Source: Zetaproteobacteria bacterium (GTDB lineage: Bacteria; Pseudomonadota; Zetaproteobacteria; Mariprofundales; J009). Taken from it: DNA of 36,245 nucleotides. The DNA is taken from positions 1-36,245 of the forward strand of contig RFFX01000047.1 of assembly GCA_003696765.1 (NCBI GenBank), given 5' to 3'. Made by a program: the position numbers and the translations under genes. Under the pieces are notes generated by a model that made no database searches, had not been told where the DNA came from, and was given only the letters and a program-made list of their open reading frames with translations. Each line of letters opens with the position of its first letter. The first letter of the stretch is position 1. Below, piece after piece: positions 21,196 through 29,749 of this stretch.

Positions 21196-23919
21196 GTGGC
21201 GACGACGGGGATATCGTCGATCGTATCGACGCAGATCGCCGGTTTCGACGTCGCCACGGCCGTCGACGGCATCCTGTCGGTCCAGCAGAACGAGATCGAC
21301 CAGCTCAAGAAGAAGCAGGACGACATCACCGCGCGGCAGGATCTGCTCAACCAGTTCAGCAGCGATCTGCAGACGCTCCGCTCCACGGCCATGGCCATGG
21401 CCGACAGCGCCAGCTTCTTCTCCTACGCCGCCACCCTCTCCAGCAACAACGCCTCGGTACCGGCAAGCAACCTGCTCGACGTCAGCGGCACCGACGCCGT
21501 CTCCGCCGGCTCCCACACGGTGGTGGTCAACCGCGTCGCCTCGGCGCTGCGCATCTCCTCCAGCGCGGCGGTGACCGACGGTACGGGGGCGGCGATCACC
21601 GATCCCAACGTCGCCCTCAACTACACCGCCAGCACCTTCCAGATCAACGGCACCACGATCAGCGTCGCCGCCACCGACTCGCTGCAGGACATCGCCGACA
21701 AGATCAACCAGGCCAACACCGGCGCTTCGGCCACCGGGGTCTCCGCCGCCGTGGTCAAGACCACCTCGAGCGACTACCGCCTGGTATTGACCGCCGACAG
21801 CACCGGCAGCACCGGCTTCACCCTCTCCGGCGCCGCGCTCAACAGCGGCGGGGCGCTGGCCGGGCTCAACCTGGGGGCGGTCGCCTCCGATGCGGCGGTC
21901 AAGGACGCCGCCACCGGCCTGGCGGTGAGCAGCGACACGGCGGCGCTCAACCTCTCCGGCTCGTTCACCATCAACGGCACCGCGGTAACGGTGAACGCCG
22001 CCGACTCGCTCTCCACCATCGCCAGCACCATCAACGGCCTGGGCATCGGCGTCAAGGCGTCGGTCGTCCGCATCAACGCATCGGACTACCGCCTCGCCCT
22101 GCAGGGGGACGCCACCGCCACCACCCCGGCGACCACCATCACCCTGGCCGCCGGCACCGGCGGGGTACTCTCCGGCCTCAACCTCACTGCCGGCAGCCAG
22201 ACCGCCGCCTCACTCGCCGCCGACGCCGAACTGACGGTGGACGGGCTCTCCATCACCCGCAGCAGCAACACGATCGACGACATCATCTCCGGTGTCACCT
22301 TCAACCTCAAGCAGGCCGATCCCTCCACCACCCTGACCCTGGACATCAACGTCGACACCAGCGCGCTGCAATCGAACGTCCAGGCCTTCGTCGACGCCTA
22401 CAACACGGTGATGGGCTTCATCAACGACCAGTACAAGTTCGATCCCAACACCAACTCCAACGGGATCCTGGCCGACGATCCCTTGCTCGGCACCATCCAG
22501 AGCCAACTGGCCGGGAGCCTGCTGCAGACCGTTCCCGGCCTGGCCAGCGACCGCAACTCCCTGGCGGCGATCGGCATCGAGCCCGACGCACAGGGGGTGC
22601 TGTCGATCAACCACACCCTGTTCGACAACTTCCTCAACAACAGCCCCGACGCCATCCGCGACGTCTTCGTGGCCAGCGGCACCAGCACCAACAACGCGCT
22701 GCAGTTCCTCGCCACCGGATTCAATACGCCGTCGGGCACCTACGACGTCAACATCACCCAGGCGGCGGTGCAGGAGAGCCGCACCGGATCGATCAATCTC
22801 ACCTCCGGGATCGGTGCGGGCAATACCGACTCCCTCACCATCTCCGACGGCGCCCACACCACCACCGTCTACTTCAACGGCAGCGGCTCCCAGGGGACCG
22901 GCGACGGCCTCTCGGCGGCCAACGCCGCCGACGGCAGCTCGATCGACACCATCGTCAGCGCACTCAACAGCGAGTTCGCCCGCAGCATCACCGAAACCCG
23001 CGTCTTCAGCACGGCGCTGACCGCCGGCGGCAGCCCGGCCACCAGCGCCAACACCTTCAGCGACCTCGGCGTCGGTGTGGCGGCGGGCGACGTCATCACC
23101 ATCTCCGGCACCAGCCGCACCGGTGCGTCGATCAACAGCAGCTTCACCGTGCTCGACCCGGCCCGGGACACTCTATCGGAACTGCTCAGTGCCATTCAGG
23201 TCGCCTTCGACCAGAAGGTGGTCGCCACCATCGACAGCAGCGGCCACATCCAGGTGACCGATGCCAGCAGCGGCGACAGCCAGCTACGGGTCTCGCTCAC
23301 CTCCGACAACGCCGGCGGCGGCAGCCTCAGCTTCGGCACCGACACCGGCACCGGCACCACCGAGGGGCGCTACCCGATGAGCGTGACCGCCTCGAACGAC
23401 GGCACCGGCAAGCTCAAGATCTCCGCCTCCAGCTATGGCCCGCAATCCGGGCTGTCGGTAAGCGACGTCAGCAACCTGCTGGTGGGCGCACCGGGCACCA
23501 TCACCACCATCGCCGGGCAGGATGTCGCCGGCACCATCGGGGGCGCGAGCGCGAACGGCTCGGGCCAGATGTTGACCGGAACCAGCGGCAACGTCGACGG
23601 CATGTCGATCCTCTACACCGGCACGGCGACCGGGGTGGTCGGCTCGATCACGCTGGGCGTCGGTGTGGGGGCCGCCTACGACGGCTTGATCGACACCTAC
23701 ACCAACAGCTACACCGGTCTGATCGCATCGGACGTCGCCTCGCTACAAAGCGATTACGACAGCCTGACCGCCCAGATCGACGCCCTGCAGCGTCAGATGG
23801 ATCTCAAGCGCGAGACCCTGACCAAGTCGTTCAACCAGATGCAAAACCTGCTGGCCCAGTTGCAGAAGACCGGCGACTTCCTCACCTCGCTGGCCAACGC
23901 CCAGCAGGCGAAGAAGTGA
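21196..23919 (+). CDS. fliD: Flagellar filament cap protein FliD
   Basis: A 907-residue hook-associated protein 2, which forms the cap under which flagellin subunits fold at the filament tip. The N-terminal D0 region has GISSIVSTQIAGFDVATAVDGIL and a coiled coil. Two Flagellin_IN-type repeats follow, TFQINGTTISVAATDSLQDIA and SFTINGTAVTVNAADSLSTIA. The C-terminal region has ASLQSDYDSLTAQIDALQRQMD and FNQMQNLLAQLQKTGDFL, a coiled coil typical of FliD. It is about twice as long as enterobacterial FliD; the extra length is Ser/Thr/Gly-rich middle domains (roughly residues 500-800). The start is GTG 21196 just after flaG; its stop overlaps the GTG of the next gene. Confidence 0.95.
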   Translation: MATTGISSIVSTQIAGFDVATAVDGILSVQQNEIDQLKKKQDDITARQDLLNQFSSDLQTLRSTAMAMADSASFFSYAATLSSNNASVPASNLLDVSGTDAVSAGSHTVVVNRVASALRISSSAAVTDGTGAAITDPNVALNYTASTFQINGTTISVAATDSLQDIADKINQANTGASATGVSAAVVKTTSSDYRLVLTADSTGSTGFTLSGAALNSGGALAGLNLGAVASDAAVKDAATGLAVSSDTAALNLSGSFTINGTAVTVNAADSLSTIASTINGLGIGVKASVVRINASDYRLALQGDATATTPATTITLAAGTGGVLSGLNLTAGSQTAASLAADAELTVDGLSITRSSNTIDDIISGVTFNLKQADPSTTLTLDINVDTSALQSNVQAFVDAYNTVMGFINDQYKFDPNTNSNGILADDPLLGTIQSQLAGSLLQTVPGLASDRNSLAAIGIEPDAQGVLSINHTLFDNFLNNSPDAIRDVFVASGTSTNNALQFLATGFNTPSGTYDVNITQAAVQESRTGSINLTSGIGAGNTDSLTISDGAHTTTVYFNGSGSQGTGDGLSAANAADGSSIDTIVSALNSEFARSITETRVFSTALTAGGSPATSANTFSDLGVGVAAGDVITISGTSRTGASINSSFTVLDPARDTLSELLSAIQVAFDQKVVATIDSSGHIQVTDASSGDSQLRVSLTSDNAGGGSLSFGTDTGTGTTEGRYPMSVTASNDGTGKLKISASSYGPQSGLSVSDVSNLLVGAPGTITTIAGQDVAGTIGGASANGSGQMLTGTSGNVDGMSILYTGTATGVVGSITLGVGVGAAYDGLIDTYTNSYTGLIASDVASLQSDYDSLTAQIDALQRQMDLKRETLTKSFNQMQNLLAQLQKTGDFLTSLANAQQAKK

Positions 23920-24236
23920 CGCACCGGCAGGAGGGCGCGGCCGCGACCGCGGCAGGGTGCACCGCACTGCAGGAGCAACTGCTGGATACGCTGCGCCACC
24001 GGCGCTGGGATGCGGCGGAACGGCTGGCCGCCGAGTACGGGGCGGAGGTGGCGCGGCTGACCCCCGAAGGGATCCCGCCGGAGGAGCTGCGCCACATCGC
24101 GATCGAACACCGCCGCATGGTGCGCCTGTTGCGCGAGGCCGCAGCGCGCACGCGCGACGACATCGACAACCTCGCGCGCGGCATCGCCCGGCTGGAGCGC
24201 GGGCGCAGGATGCTCGCTGCCGCGACCGAAGGGTGA
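23916..24236 (+). CDS. Small helical protein, probable FliT-like flagellar chaperone
   Basis: A 106-residue, mostly helical, charged protein rich in Ala, Arg, Glu and Leu. No diagnostic motif is visible. The assignment as FliT-like (chaperone of FliD) is inferred only from its size, helical character and position between fliD and fliS, where fliT normally lies. The GTG start at 23916 overlaps the fliD stop by four bases, implying translational coupling. Confidence 0.55.
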   Translation: MTHRQEGAAATAAGCTALQEQLLDTLRHRRWDAAERLAAEYGAEVARLTPEGIPPEELRHIAIEHRRMVRLLREAAARTRDDIDNLARGIARLERGRRMLAAATEG

Positions 24237-24369
24237 GCCGGCCGGCGGGCTTCAGTTTCCCCGCCATCCGCCGATGAATCATTCCCGGGGGCTTCACGAG
24301 GAAGCCTGCATGGCGGACACACGATCAGCCGTGGCCGCATCCACCAAGCCGAAACCGGAGGAGCCGCAC

Positions 24370-24801
24370 ATGACCGGACACCAAGCCTACCGGGGCCGTC
24401 AGGTCCACACATCTTCGCCGCTGGAGCTGGTCCTGCTCGCCTACGAGGTGCTCTCCAGCGCCACCCACCGGGCGCGCATCGCCCAACAGCAGAAGGATTA
24501 CGCGGCGGAGGCGGGCCATGTCCAGCATGCGCTGGCGGCGGTCACCGAACTGATGAACGGCCTCGACTACGACGCCGGTGGAACCATCGCCGCCAACCTC
24601 GGATCACTCTACCTCTACATCACCCGCCGGCTGCTCGCCGCGCAGGGAAGCAACGATCCGGCGATCTACGACGAGGTGATCGCCCTGGTGAACGAGCTGC
24701 GCAGCGCCTGGACCGAACTCAAGGCCCGACAGGAACGGCCGGTCGGCTCCGCCCGTCGCGCCGGCGAGCCCGAATCCGCCCGGGTCGCCATGGCGGCCTG
24801 A
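24370..24801 (+). CDS. fliS: Flagellin export chaperone FliS
   Basis: A 143-residue helical protein of the FliS family, which binds the flagellin C terminus in the cytoplasm and prevents premature polymerisation. The conserved N-terminal segment is YRGRQVHTSSPLELVLLAYEVLSSATHRARIA, and the helical core includes VTELMNGLDYDAGGTIAANLGSLYLYITRRLLAA. The last 25 residues are extra and polar. ATG 24370 has GGAGGAG at good spacing and gives the usual length; ATG 24310 also has a purine-rich site (GAGGAA) and would add 20 residues; ATG 24274 has none. Confidence 0.88.
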   Translation: MTGHQAYRGRQVHTSSPLELVLLAYEVLSSATHRARIAQQQKDYAAEAGHVQHALAAVTELMNGLDYDAGGTIAANLGSLYLYITRRLLAAQGSNDPAIYDEVIALVNELRSAWTELKARQERPVGSARRAGEPESARVAMAA

Positions 24802-24984
24802 CCCCCCTCCCGCAAGGGAGCACCCAGGCCTGCTCCGGCACGGCCTGCAGGAGCGGCGGGCGCGGGGCGACAACAGCGCCGCCAGCCGGCAGCATCCGCC
24901 GCCGATGTTCCACCGGCACACCGCCTCCACCCGAGCCGACCACCGCCGGCCGACACCACCATCCGACCCGACAAGGGCGGCACC
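24802..24984. other. Intergenic region before the decarboxylase operon
   Basis: A 183-bp GC-rich gap with no convincing ORF. GCTCC/GGAGC blocks around 24832-24853 can pair and could end the flagellar transcript. No promoter matching a known consensus is recognised for the following operon. Confidence 0.4.
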
Positions 24985-26406
24985 GTGAGCCTCGACCCCG
25001 AGGAGTGGCCGTCCTTCCGCGCCCAGGCCCACGCCATGCTGGACGGGATCCTCGACTATCAGCAGGAGATCCGCAGCCGACCGGTGTGGCAGCCGGCCCC
25101 CTCCGGGCTTCGTACCCGTTTCATGGACGACGAGCCGCCGCCGGAAGGGGAGCCGCTCGAACGGCTCTACCGGCGTTTCATGGAACAGATCCTCCCCTAC
25201 GCGGCGGGCAACGTCCACCCCGGCTTCATGGGCTGGGTCCACGGCGGAGGCACACCGGTGGGGATGGTCGCCGAGATGCTCGCCGCCGGACTCAACGCCA
25301 ACTGCGGGGGGCGCAATCAGATCCCGCTGCTGGTCGAACGTCAGGTGATCCGCTGGATGCGGCGCCGATTCGGCCTGCCGGAGCAGGCCGGCGGCATCCT
25401 CACCTCCGGCACCTCCGCGGCCACCATCATCGCGATCCACACGGCCAGATGCGCCTCCATCCCCGAACGGCCGGTGGTCTACGCCTCGCGCGAGTGCCAC
25501 GGCTGCATCGGCCGCGCGCTGGCGCTGACCGGCATCGGCCGGGAGGCGCTCTGCCGGGTGGCGGTGAACGACCGCTACCAGATCGACCTCGACCGGCTGC
25601 GCACCGCCATCACCGCCGACCGCCGCCGGGGGCGGCATCCCTGGCTGGTCGTCGGCAATGCCGGCACGGTCAACAGCGGTGCGATCGACGATCTACAGGG
25701 GCTGGCGGAGATCGCACGGCGGGAAGGGCTCTGGCTGCACGTCGACGCCGCACTGGGCGGGGCGATCGCCTTCTCCCGGCGGCTCGCCGCACGGCTGCGC
25801 GGCATCGAGCGGGCCGACTCCCTGGCCATGGACTTCCACAAGTGGCTGCAGGTGCCCTACGACGCCGGACTGGCCCTACTGCGCTCGGAGTCGCTGCTGA
25901 CCGAAGCCTTCGCCACCGACGACGCCTACCTGCTGCGCGAGGAGGATGGGCTCGCCGCCGGCTTCCCGTGGCCATGCGACCAGGGCTTCGAGCTTTCGCG
26001 CCCCTTCCGGGCGCTGAAGATCTGGTTCACCCTCTCCGCCTTCGGCCCCGAGCGCCTGGGGGCGATGATCGAGCACTGCTGCGCGCTGGCCGACCTGCTC
26101 GCTAAACGCATCGACGAGGAACCCTGGCTGGAGCGCACCGCCCCGGTGGCGCTCAACATCGTCTGCTTCCGCCCACGCGGCGCCGACGACCGGACCACCC
26201 GTGCCGTGGTGCGCCACATCCACCGCTCCGGCCTGGCCGCACCCTCTTTGACCTTGCTCGACGGGCGCGCGACCATCCGTGCCGCCATCGTCAACCACCG
26301 GACCGGGCCGGATGAGATCGACCGGTTGATCGAGGCGACACGCAAGGCGGTCGCCGACTGCCGCAAGGGGGGAGATTCGTGGAGCATCCCGCACAACGAC
26401 CGCTGA
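24985..26406 (+). CDS. Group II PLP-dependent amino-acid decarboxylase
   Basis: A 473-residue PLP fold-type I decarboxylase of the aromatic-amino-acid/glutamate/histidine decarboxylase superfamily. Motifs: ILTSGTSAATIIAIHTAR at 138-155 (phosphate binding), HVDAALGGAIAFSR with Asp254 contacting the pyridine nitrogen, and AMDFHKWLQVPYDAG with the PLP lysine at 286. The N-terminal YAAGNVHPGFMGWVHGGGTPVG is typical of the family, though the usual HVDAAWGG has Leu for Trp. The substrate amino acid cannot be inferred. It is first in an overlapping four-gene operon and starts at a GTG. The product amine is presumably used by the ATP-grasp ligase downstream. Confidence 0.88.
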   Translation: MSLDPEEWPSFRAQAHAMLDGILDYQQEIRSRPVWQPAPSGLRTRFMDDEPPPEGEPLERLYRRFMEQILPYAAGNVHPGFMGWVHGGGTPVGMVAEMLAAGLNANCGGRNQIPLLVERQVIRWMRRRFGLPEQAGGILTSGTSAATIIAIHTARCASIPERPVVYASRECHGCIGRALALTGIGREALCRVAVNDRYQIDLDRLRTAITADRRRGRHPWLVVGNAGTVNSGAIDDLQGLAEIARREGLWLHVDAALGGAIAFSRRLAARLRGIERADSLAMDFHKWLQVPYDAGLALLRSESLLTEAFATDDAYLLREEDGLAAGFPWPCDQGFELSRPFRALKIWFTLSAFGPERLGAMIEHCCALADLLAKRIDEEPWLERTAPVALNIVCFRPRGADDRTTRAVVRHIHRSGLAAPSLTLLDGRATIRAAIVNHRTGPDEIDRLIEATRKAVADCRKGGDSWSIPHNDR

Positions 26407-27569
26407 TCGGCCTGGCCCCCCTCACCCGCCACGCCTTCCATGGCGGCGACCTCACCCCCACCGCCCGCACCCTCCACGAGCGCATCCTCGCCCGCCCCGA
26501 CGACGCGGCCGCCTACATGGATCTCGCCACCATCATGCTGCTCGCCCACCAGCGCGAGCAGGCCCTGGAACTGCAGAACCGGGCGCTGTCGCTCCGTCGG
26601 CGCTACACCCTGGAGCGCAACCCGCCCCACCCCGGGGTGCGGCTGCTCGCCCTGATGGCCATCGGCGACCTGATGGACAACACCCCGATCGAGTTCCTCC
26701 TCGCCGATGCCCCCATCGCCCTGGAGCTCGACTACGTCCGGGAGGGAGACCCTCCGCCGCAGTGGGAGGGGGTCGACCTCTGCTTCGTGGCGGTGGGGGA
26801 GTCGGACCGCAACCGACCGCTGCTGCAGCACCTTCAGCAGCAGCTGCGCGACGCCCCGGTGCCGCTGATCAACGCTCCCGATCGGATCCTGCACACCAGC
26901 CGGGAGGCGGCAGCCGCGGCGCTTCGCGGCATCGATGGGCTCTTCATGCCCGCAGCGACACGCATGACGCGCACAGAGCTGGAGGCGGCCCCCTCCGTCG
27001 AAGCGCTGCTGCCTCGGGGAGAGCATCCGGTGATCATCCGACCGGTTGCCTCCCACGCCGGCCACGGCCTGGCGCGGATCGACAAGGATGCGGCGCTTAC
27101 CGCCTACCTGGCGCAACAGCAGGCAGAGGAGTTCTATGTCGCGCCCTACATCGACTACGCCTCGCCGGACGGGCGCTACCGCAAGTACCGCATCGCGCTG
27201 ATCGACGGCGCCCCCTTCCTCTGCCACCTCGCCATCTCCGACCATTGGCTGGTCCACTACCTCAACGCCGACATGACCGGAGACCCCGACAAGCGGGAGG
27301 AGGAGGCGCGCGCCATGGCCCGTTTCGACCGCGACTTCGGGGCGCGCCACGGCAAGGCGCTCGCCGCCGTCGCGCGGCGGCTGCAGCTGGAGTATCTGGT
27401 GATCGATTGCGCCGAGTGTCGCGACGGCCGGCTGCTGATCTTCGAGGTGGATACCAGCGCCATCGTCCACGACATGGATCCCGAGGCGCTCTTCCCCTAC
27501 AAACGCCCGCATATGCGCCGGGTGTTCGCCGCCTTCCAGCAGATGCTCGTGCGCCACGCATCCGCCTGA
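26379..27569 (+). CDS. TPR-like / ATP-grasp ligase fusion
   Basis: A 396-residue protein. Residues 25-75 form a TPR-like helical hairpin (LHERILARPDDAAAYMDLA, then HQREQALELQNRAL). Residues 130-370 look like an ATP-grasp domain: flexible glycine loop PVASHAGHGLARI at 222-234, ATP-binding lysine candidates in YRKYRIALIDG at 267-277, and the metal-binding end DCAECRDGRLLIFEVDTSAIVHDM at 343-366. ATP-grasp enzymes join a carboxylate, as acyl-phosphate, to an amine or thiol. Which acids and amines are joined is unknown. The GTG start has a GGGGAG site and overlaps the decarboxylase gene by 28 bp; its stop shares a base with the next ATG. Confidence 0.75.
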   Translation: MEHPAQRPLIGLAPLTRHAFHGGDLTPTARTLHERILARPDDAAAYMDLATIMLLAHQREQALELQNRALSLRRRYTLERNPPHPGVRLLALMAIGDLMDNTPIEFLLADAPIALELDYVREGDPPPQWEGVDLCFVAVGESDRNRPLLQHLQQQLRDAPVPLINAPDRILHTSREAAAAALRGIDGLFMPAATRMTRTELEAAPSVEALLPRGEHPVIIRPVASHAGHGLARIDKDAALTAYLAQQQAEEFYVAPYIDYASPDGRYRKYRIALIDGAPFLCHLAISDHWLVHYLNADMTGDPDKREEEARAMARFDRDFGARHGKALAAVARRLQLEYLVIDCAECRDGRLLIFEVDTSAIVHDMDPEALFPYKRPHMRRVFAAFQQMLVRHASA

Positions 27570-28876
27570 TGCCCTTCCCCTCCACCGGGGAGCTGCTCGT
27601 CCGGGGCAGCGATCCCCGGCTGGCCCTCGACCCCGCCGACGGCCGCAACCACTACCTCTGCCCCCCCCGCCCCGAGCCGGGGCTGCTCCGTTTCGGCTCC
27701 TCCACCGCCACCACCATCGATACCCACGGATGGCGGATCGCCTCCGCCTTCCGGGAGAGGCTGGCGCGCCTGCATGCCACCGAAGGAAAGGAGCGGGCGC
27801 TGCGGCGGACGACGGAGCAGATCCGCCGCACCCTCGCCGACCTGTGCGGCCTCGACGACAAGGTCGGCATCACCCTGACCGAATCGGGCACCTTCGCCCA
27901 CCGGCTGGCGGCGAAGCGGATCTGCCGCCGTAGCAGCCGACCGCTGCAGATCCTGCTCCCCCAGCCGTCGGAGACCGGCCGCGGCGTCCCGGAGGCGCTC
28001 TCGCTCGGAGGCCGGCTGCCGCTGCACACCTTCACCCTGCGTCTTCCAGACGGCGCCGCACGGGATGCTGCGGCGATCGACGCCGAGGTCGTCGCAACCG
28101 CACAGCGCTGGATCGATGAGGGGGCGGCGCTGCTGCTGGTGGTGGTCGACTGCTCCAAGAGCGGCTTGATCGCCCCCTCCTTCCCGGTCGCCGCCGGGCT
28201 GCGCAACCGCTTCCCCGGACGGGTCCACCTCCTGGTCGACGGCTGCCAGTTCCGCTTCGACACCGAACGGCTGCGCCGCTATCTGGCCGAGGGGGCGATG
28301 GTGGCGATCACCGGCTCCAAGTTCTACGCCGGGCCGAGCTTCTCCGCCGCGCTGCTCGATCCCGGGGCGGAGCGGACGGAGGAGCCGGTGGACAATCCCG
28401 GGCTGCTGCTGCGCTGGCAGGTGGCGCTGGAGGTGATGGAGCGGCTGCAGCGGTTGCCGCGCGACGCCCGCTCGGCCTTCATCGCCGACTTCCACACACG
28501 GCTTGGGGGGCGGCTGCGCCGGGAGCCCTTCCTGACGGAACTGCCGGCACCGGGGGGGGATCGCACCATCCTCGCCTTCATCCCGGGGGGGGCGGAGGCC
28601 CCCTTCACCCTGGAGGAGTCGATGGCGCTCCACCGCATGCTGCAGCTGGATTGCCGCCCCGCCGTCCAGCTCGGCCGCCCCTTCCCCGCCGGCAGCCACC
28701 CGCAAGGAGGCGCCCTCGGCGCCCTGCGCCTGAGTCTGAGCGCCCCGCTGGTCGTTGAAGCACTCAGCGATGACGATCAGCATTCCATTGTCGATCAGGC
28801 GATGCGTGCGCTCGATTGCACGCTGGCGGTCGGGCACCGCTTGCGCCGCGCTGGAGGTGGAGATGCAGTGGAGTGA
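27569..28876 (+). CDS. PLP-dependent fold-type I enzyme (class V aminotransferase-like)
   Basis: A 435-residue protein. VVVDCSKSGLIAPSFPVAAG is followed by LLVDGCQFRF (Asp224 as pyridine-nitrogen partner, Gln227 beside it) and AITGSKFYAGPSF with the PLP lysine at 251, the order seen in class V aminotransferases, cysteine desulfurases and kynureninases. TESGTFAHRLAAKR near 104-116 corresponds to the phosphate/substrate loop. Homology is distant and the reaction (transamination, lyase or other) is not predictable. The ATG overlaps the upstream stop as TGATG, and the 3' end overlaps the next gene by 14 bp, so it is coupled on both sides. Confidence 0.72.
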   Translation: MPFPSTGELLVRGSDPRLALDPADGRNHYLCPPRPEPGLLRFGSSTATTIDTHGWRIASAFRERLARLHATEGKERALRRTTEQIRRTLADLCGLDDKVGITLTESGTFAHRLAAKRICRRSSRPLQILLPQPSETGRGVPEALSLGGRLPLHTFTLRLPDGAARDAAAIDAEVVATAQRWIDEGAALLLVVVDCSKSGLIAPSFPVAAGLRNRFPGRVHLLVDGCQFRFDTERLRRYLAEGAMVAITGSKFYAGPSFSAALLDPGAERTEEPVDNPGLLLRWQVALEVMERLQRLPRDARSAFIADFHTRLGGRLRREPFLTELPAPGGDRTILAFIPGGAEAPFTLEESMALHRMLQLDCRPAVQLGRPFPAGSHPQGGALGALRLSLSAPLVVEALSDDDQHSIVDQAMRALDCTLAVGHRLRRAGGGDAVE

Positions 28877-29417
28877 TCTCAAATCGATCATCGCCGACGC
28901 CGCCCCGACGCTCGGCTCCCTGCTCGCCGGCCCCGCCGGAGGGGCCGTGGGCGCACTGATCGCCAGAGCGCTCGGGGTGGAGCCCTCGGCCGACAAGGTG
29001 GCCGAGGCCATACACAGCGACCCCGAGGCGGCCGTCAAGCTGCGCCGGCTCGAACTGGAGCAACAGCAGCGGCTGACCGAGATGCTGTTGCGCCACGACG
29101 AAACCCGCCTCTCCGAGGTCAACCGGACGATGCGGGCGGAGTACGCCCAGGAGGACGCCTATGTCAAGCGGTGGCGCCCGACGCTGGGCTACGCCGTCAC
29201 CCTCACCTGGGTGATCACTTGGTTCGCCGTGGTCTACGTCATCGTCTGGCGGCCGGAGCGGGCGCCCGCGGTCATCTCCGCCCTCGCCCAGGCCCAGACC
29301 ATGTGGGGCGTGGCGTTGGCGGTGCTGGGCATCGGAGTGGTCAAGCGCAGCCATGACAAACAGGTGGCGGCGGGCCAGCAACCGACCGGCCTGCTCGGGG
29401 CACTGCTGAAGCGGTGA
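28863..29417 (+). CDS. 3TM-holin-like membrane protein
   Basis: A 184-residue protein resembling the holin_3TMs family. There is a Gly/Ala-rich N-terminal segment (TLGSLLAGPAGGAVGALIARALG), a charged helix with HDETRLSEVN, the conserved AYVKRWRPTLGY, two membrane segments (about 123-143 and 150-167) and a basic tail. Family members occur in phages, but no other phage gene is present here. The start is ATG 28863 with GGAGGTGGAG immediately upstream; an ATG at 28755 is deeper in the preceding gene. The 14-bp overlap puts it in the decarboxylase/ATP-grasp operon, so an export or membrane-permeability role linked to that pathway is possible but unproven. Confidence 0.72.
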   Translation: MQWSDLKSIIADAAPTLGSLLAGPAGGAVGALIARALGVEPSADKVAEAIHSDPEAAVKLRRLELEQQQRLTEMLLRHDETRLSEVNRTMRAEYAQEDAYVKRWRPTLGYAVTLTWVITWFAVVYVIVWRPERAPAVISALAQAQTMWGVALAVLGIGVVKRSHDKQVAAGQQPTGLLGALLKR

Positions 29418-29474
29418 CGCCTGCGGGCTGCGACGCGGCATTCGGGTGGAATGGGGGGATCCGGATGGGTACGA

Positions 29475-29498
29475 GGGGTTGCGGTTGCGTGCAACCCC
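29475..29498. terminator. Hairpin between convergent holin-like gene and tRNA-Met
   Basis: GGGGTTGC (29475-29482) pairs with GCAACCCC (29491-29498) around an 8-base loop. It lies after both the plus-strand holin-like gene and the minus-strand tRNA-Met. It lacks a T-run, so termination activity is uncertain. The stem sequence resembles the terminator after tRNA-Arg at 35962. Confidence 0.45.
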
Positions 29499-29520
29499 CC
29501 TGACCCTTCGCCATGTGATC

Positions 29521-29597
29521 TGGTGGCGCTTCAGGGACTCGAACCCCGGACACGCGGATTATGATTCCGCTGCTCTAACCAACTGAGCTAAAGCGCC
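29521..29597 (-). tRNA. tRNA-Met (CAT), elongator type
   Basis: A 77-nt cloverleaf on the minus strand: acceptor GGCGCTT/AAGCGCC, D-arm with AGCTCAGTTGG, anticodon stem GCGGA/TCCGC with loop ATCATAA (anticodon CAT), T-loop TTCGAGT, discriminator A and encoded CCA. The acceptor and anticodon stem resemble elongator tRNA-Met of Alphaproteobacteria. A tRNA-Ile that is lysidine-modified at CAT is the alternative but fits less well. Confidence 0.93.
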
Positions 29598-29749
29598 ATC
29601 CTGGAACGAAGGAGAAGGAGCGCAGACGACCGCACCTATCGCCCTCCGCAGCAGAGGGGCGGATGATATCGACCACGGTCGGCAGATGTCCACCCCATCC
29701 GGCCGATCGCCGATTGCCAACGAAGGAGCATGGCGCAGCATGCAGGGCC

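Noticed and set aside
28863-29600. Prophage or integrated element at tRNA-Met marked by the holin-like gene
   Set aside because: No integrase, structural or lysis gene and no duplicated tRNA end is visible; the holin-like gene overlaps a metabolic operon.
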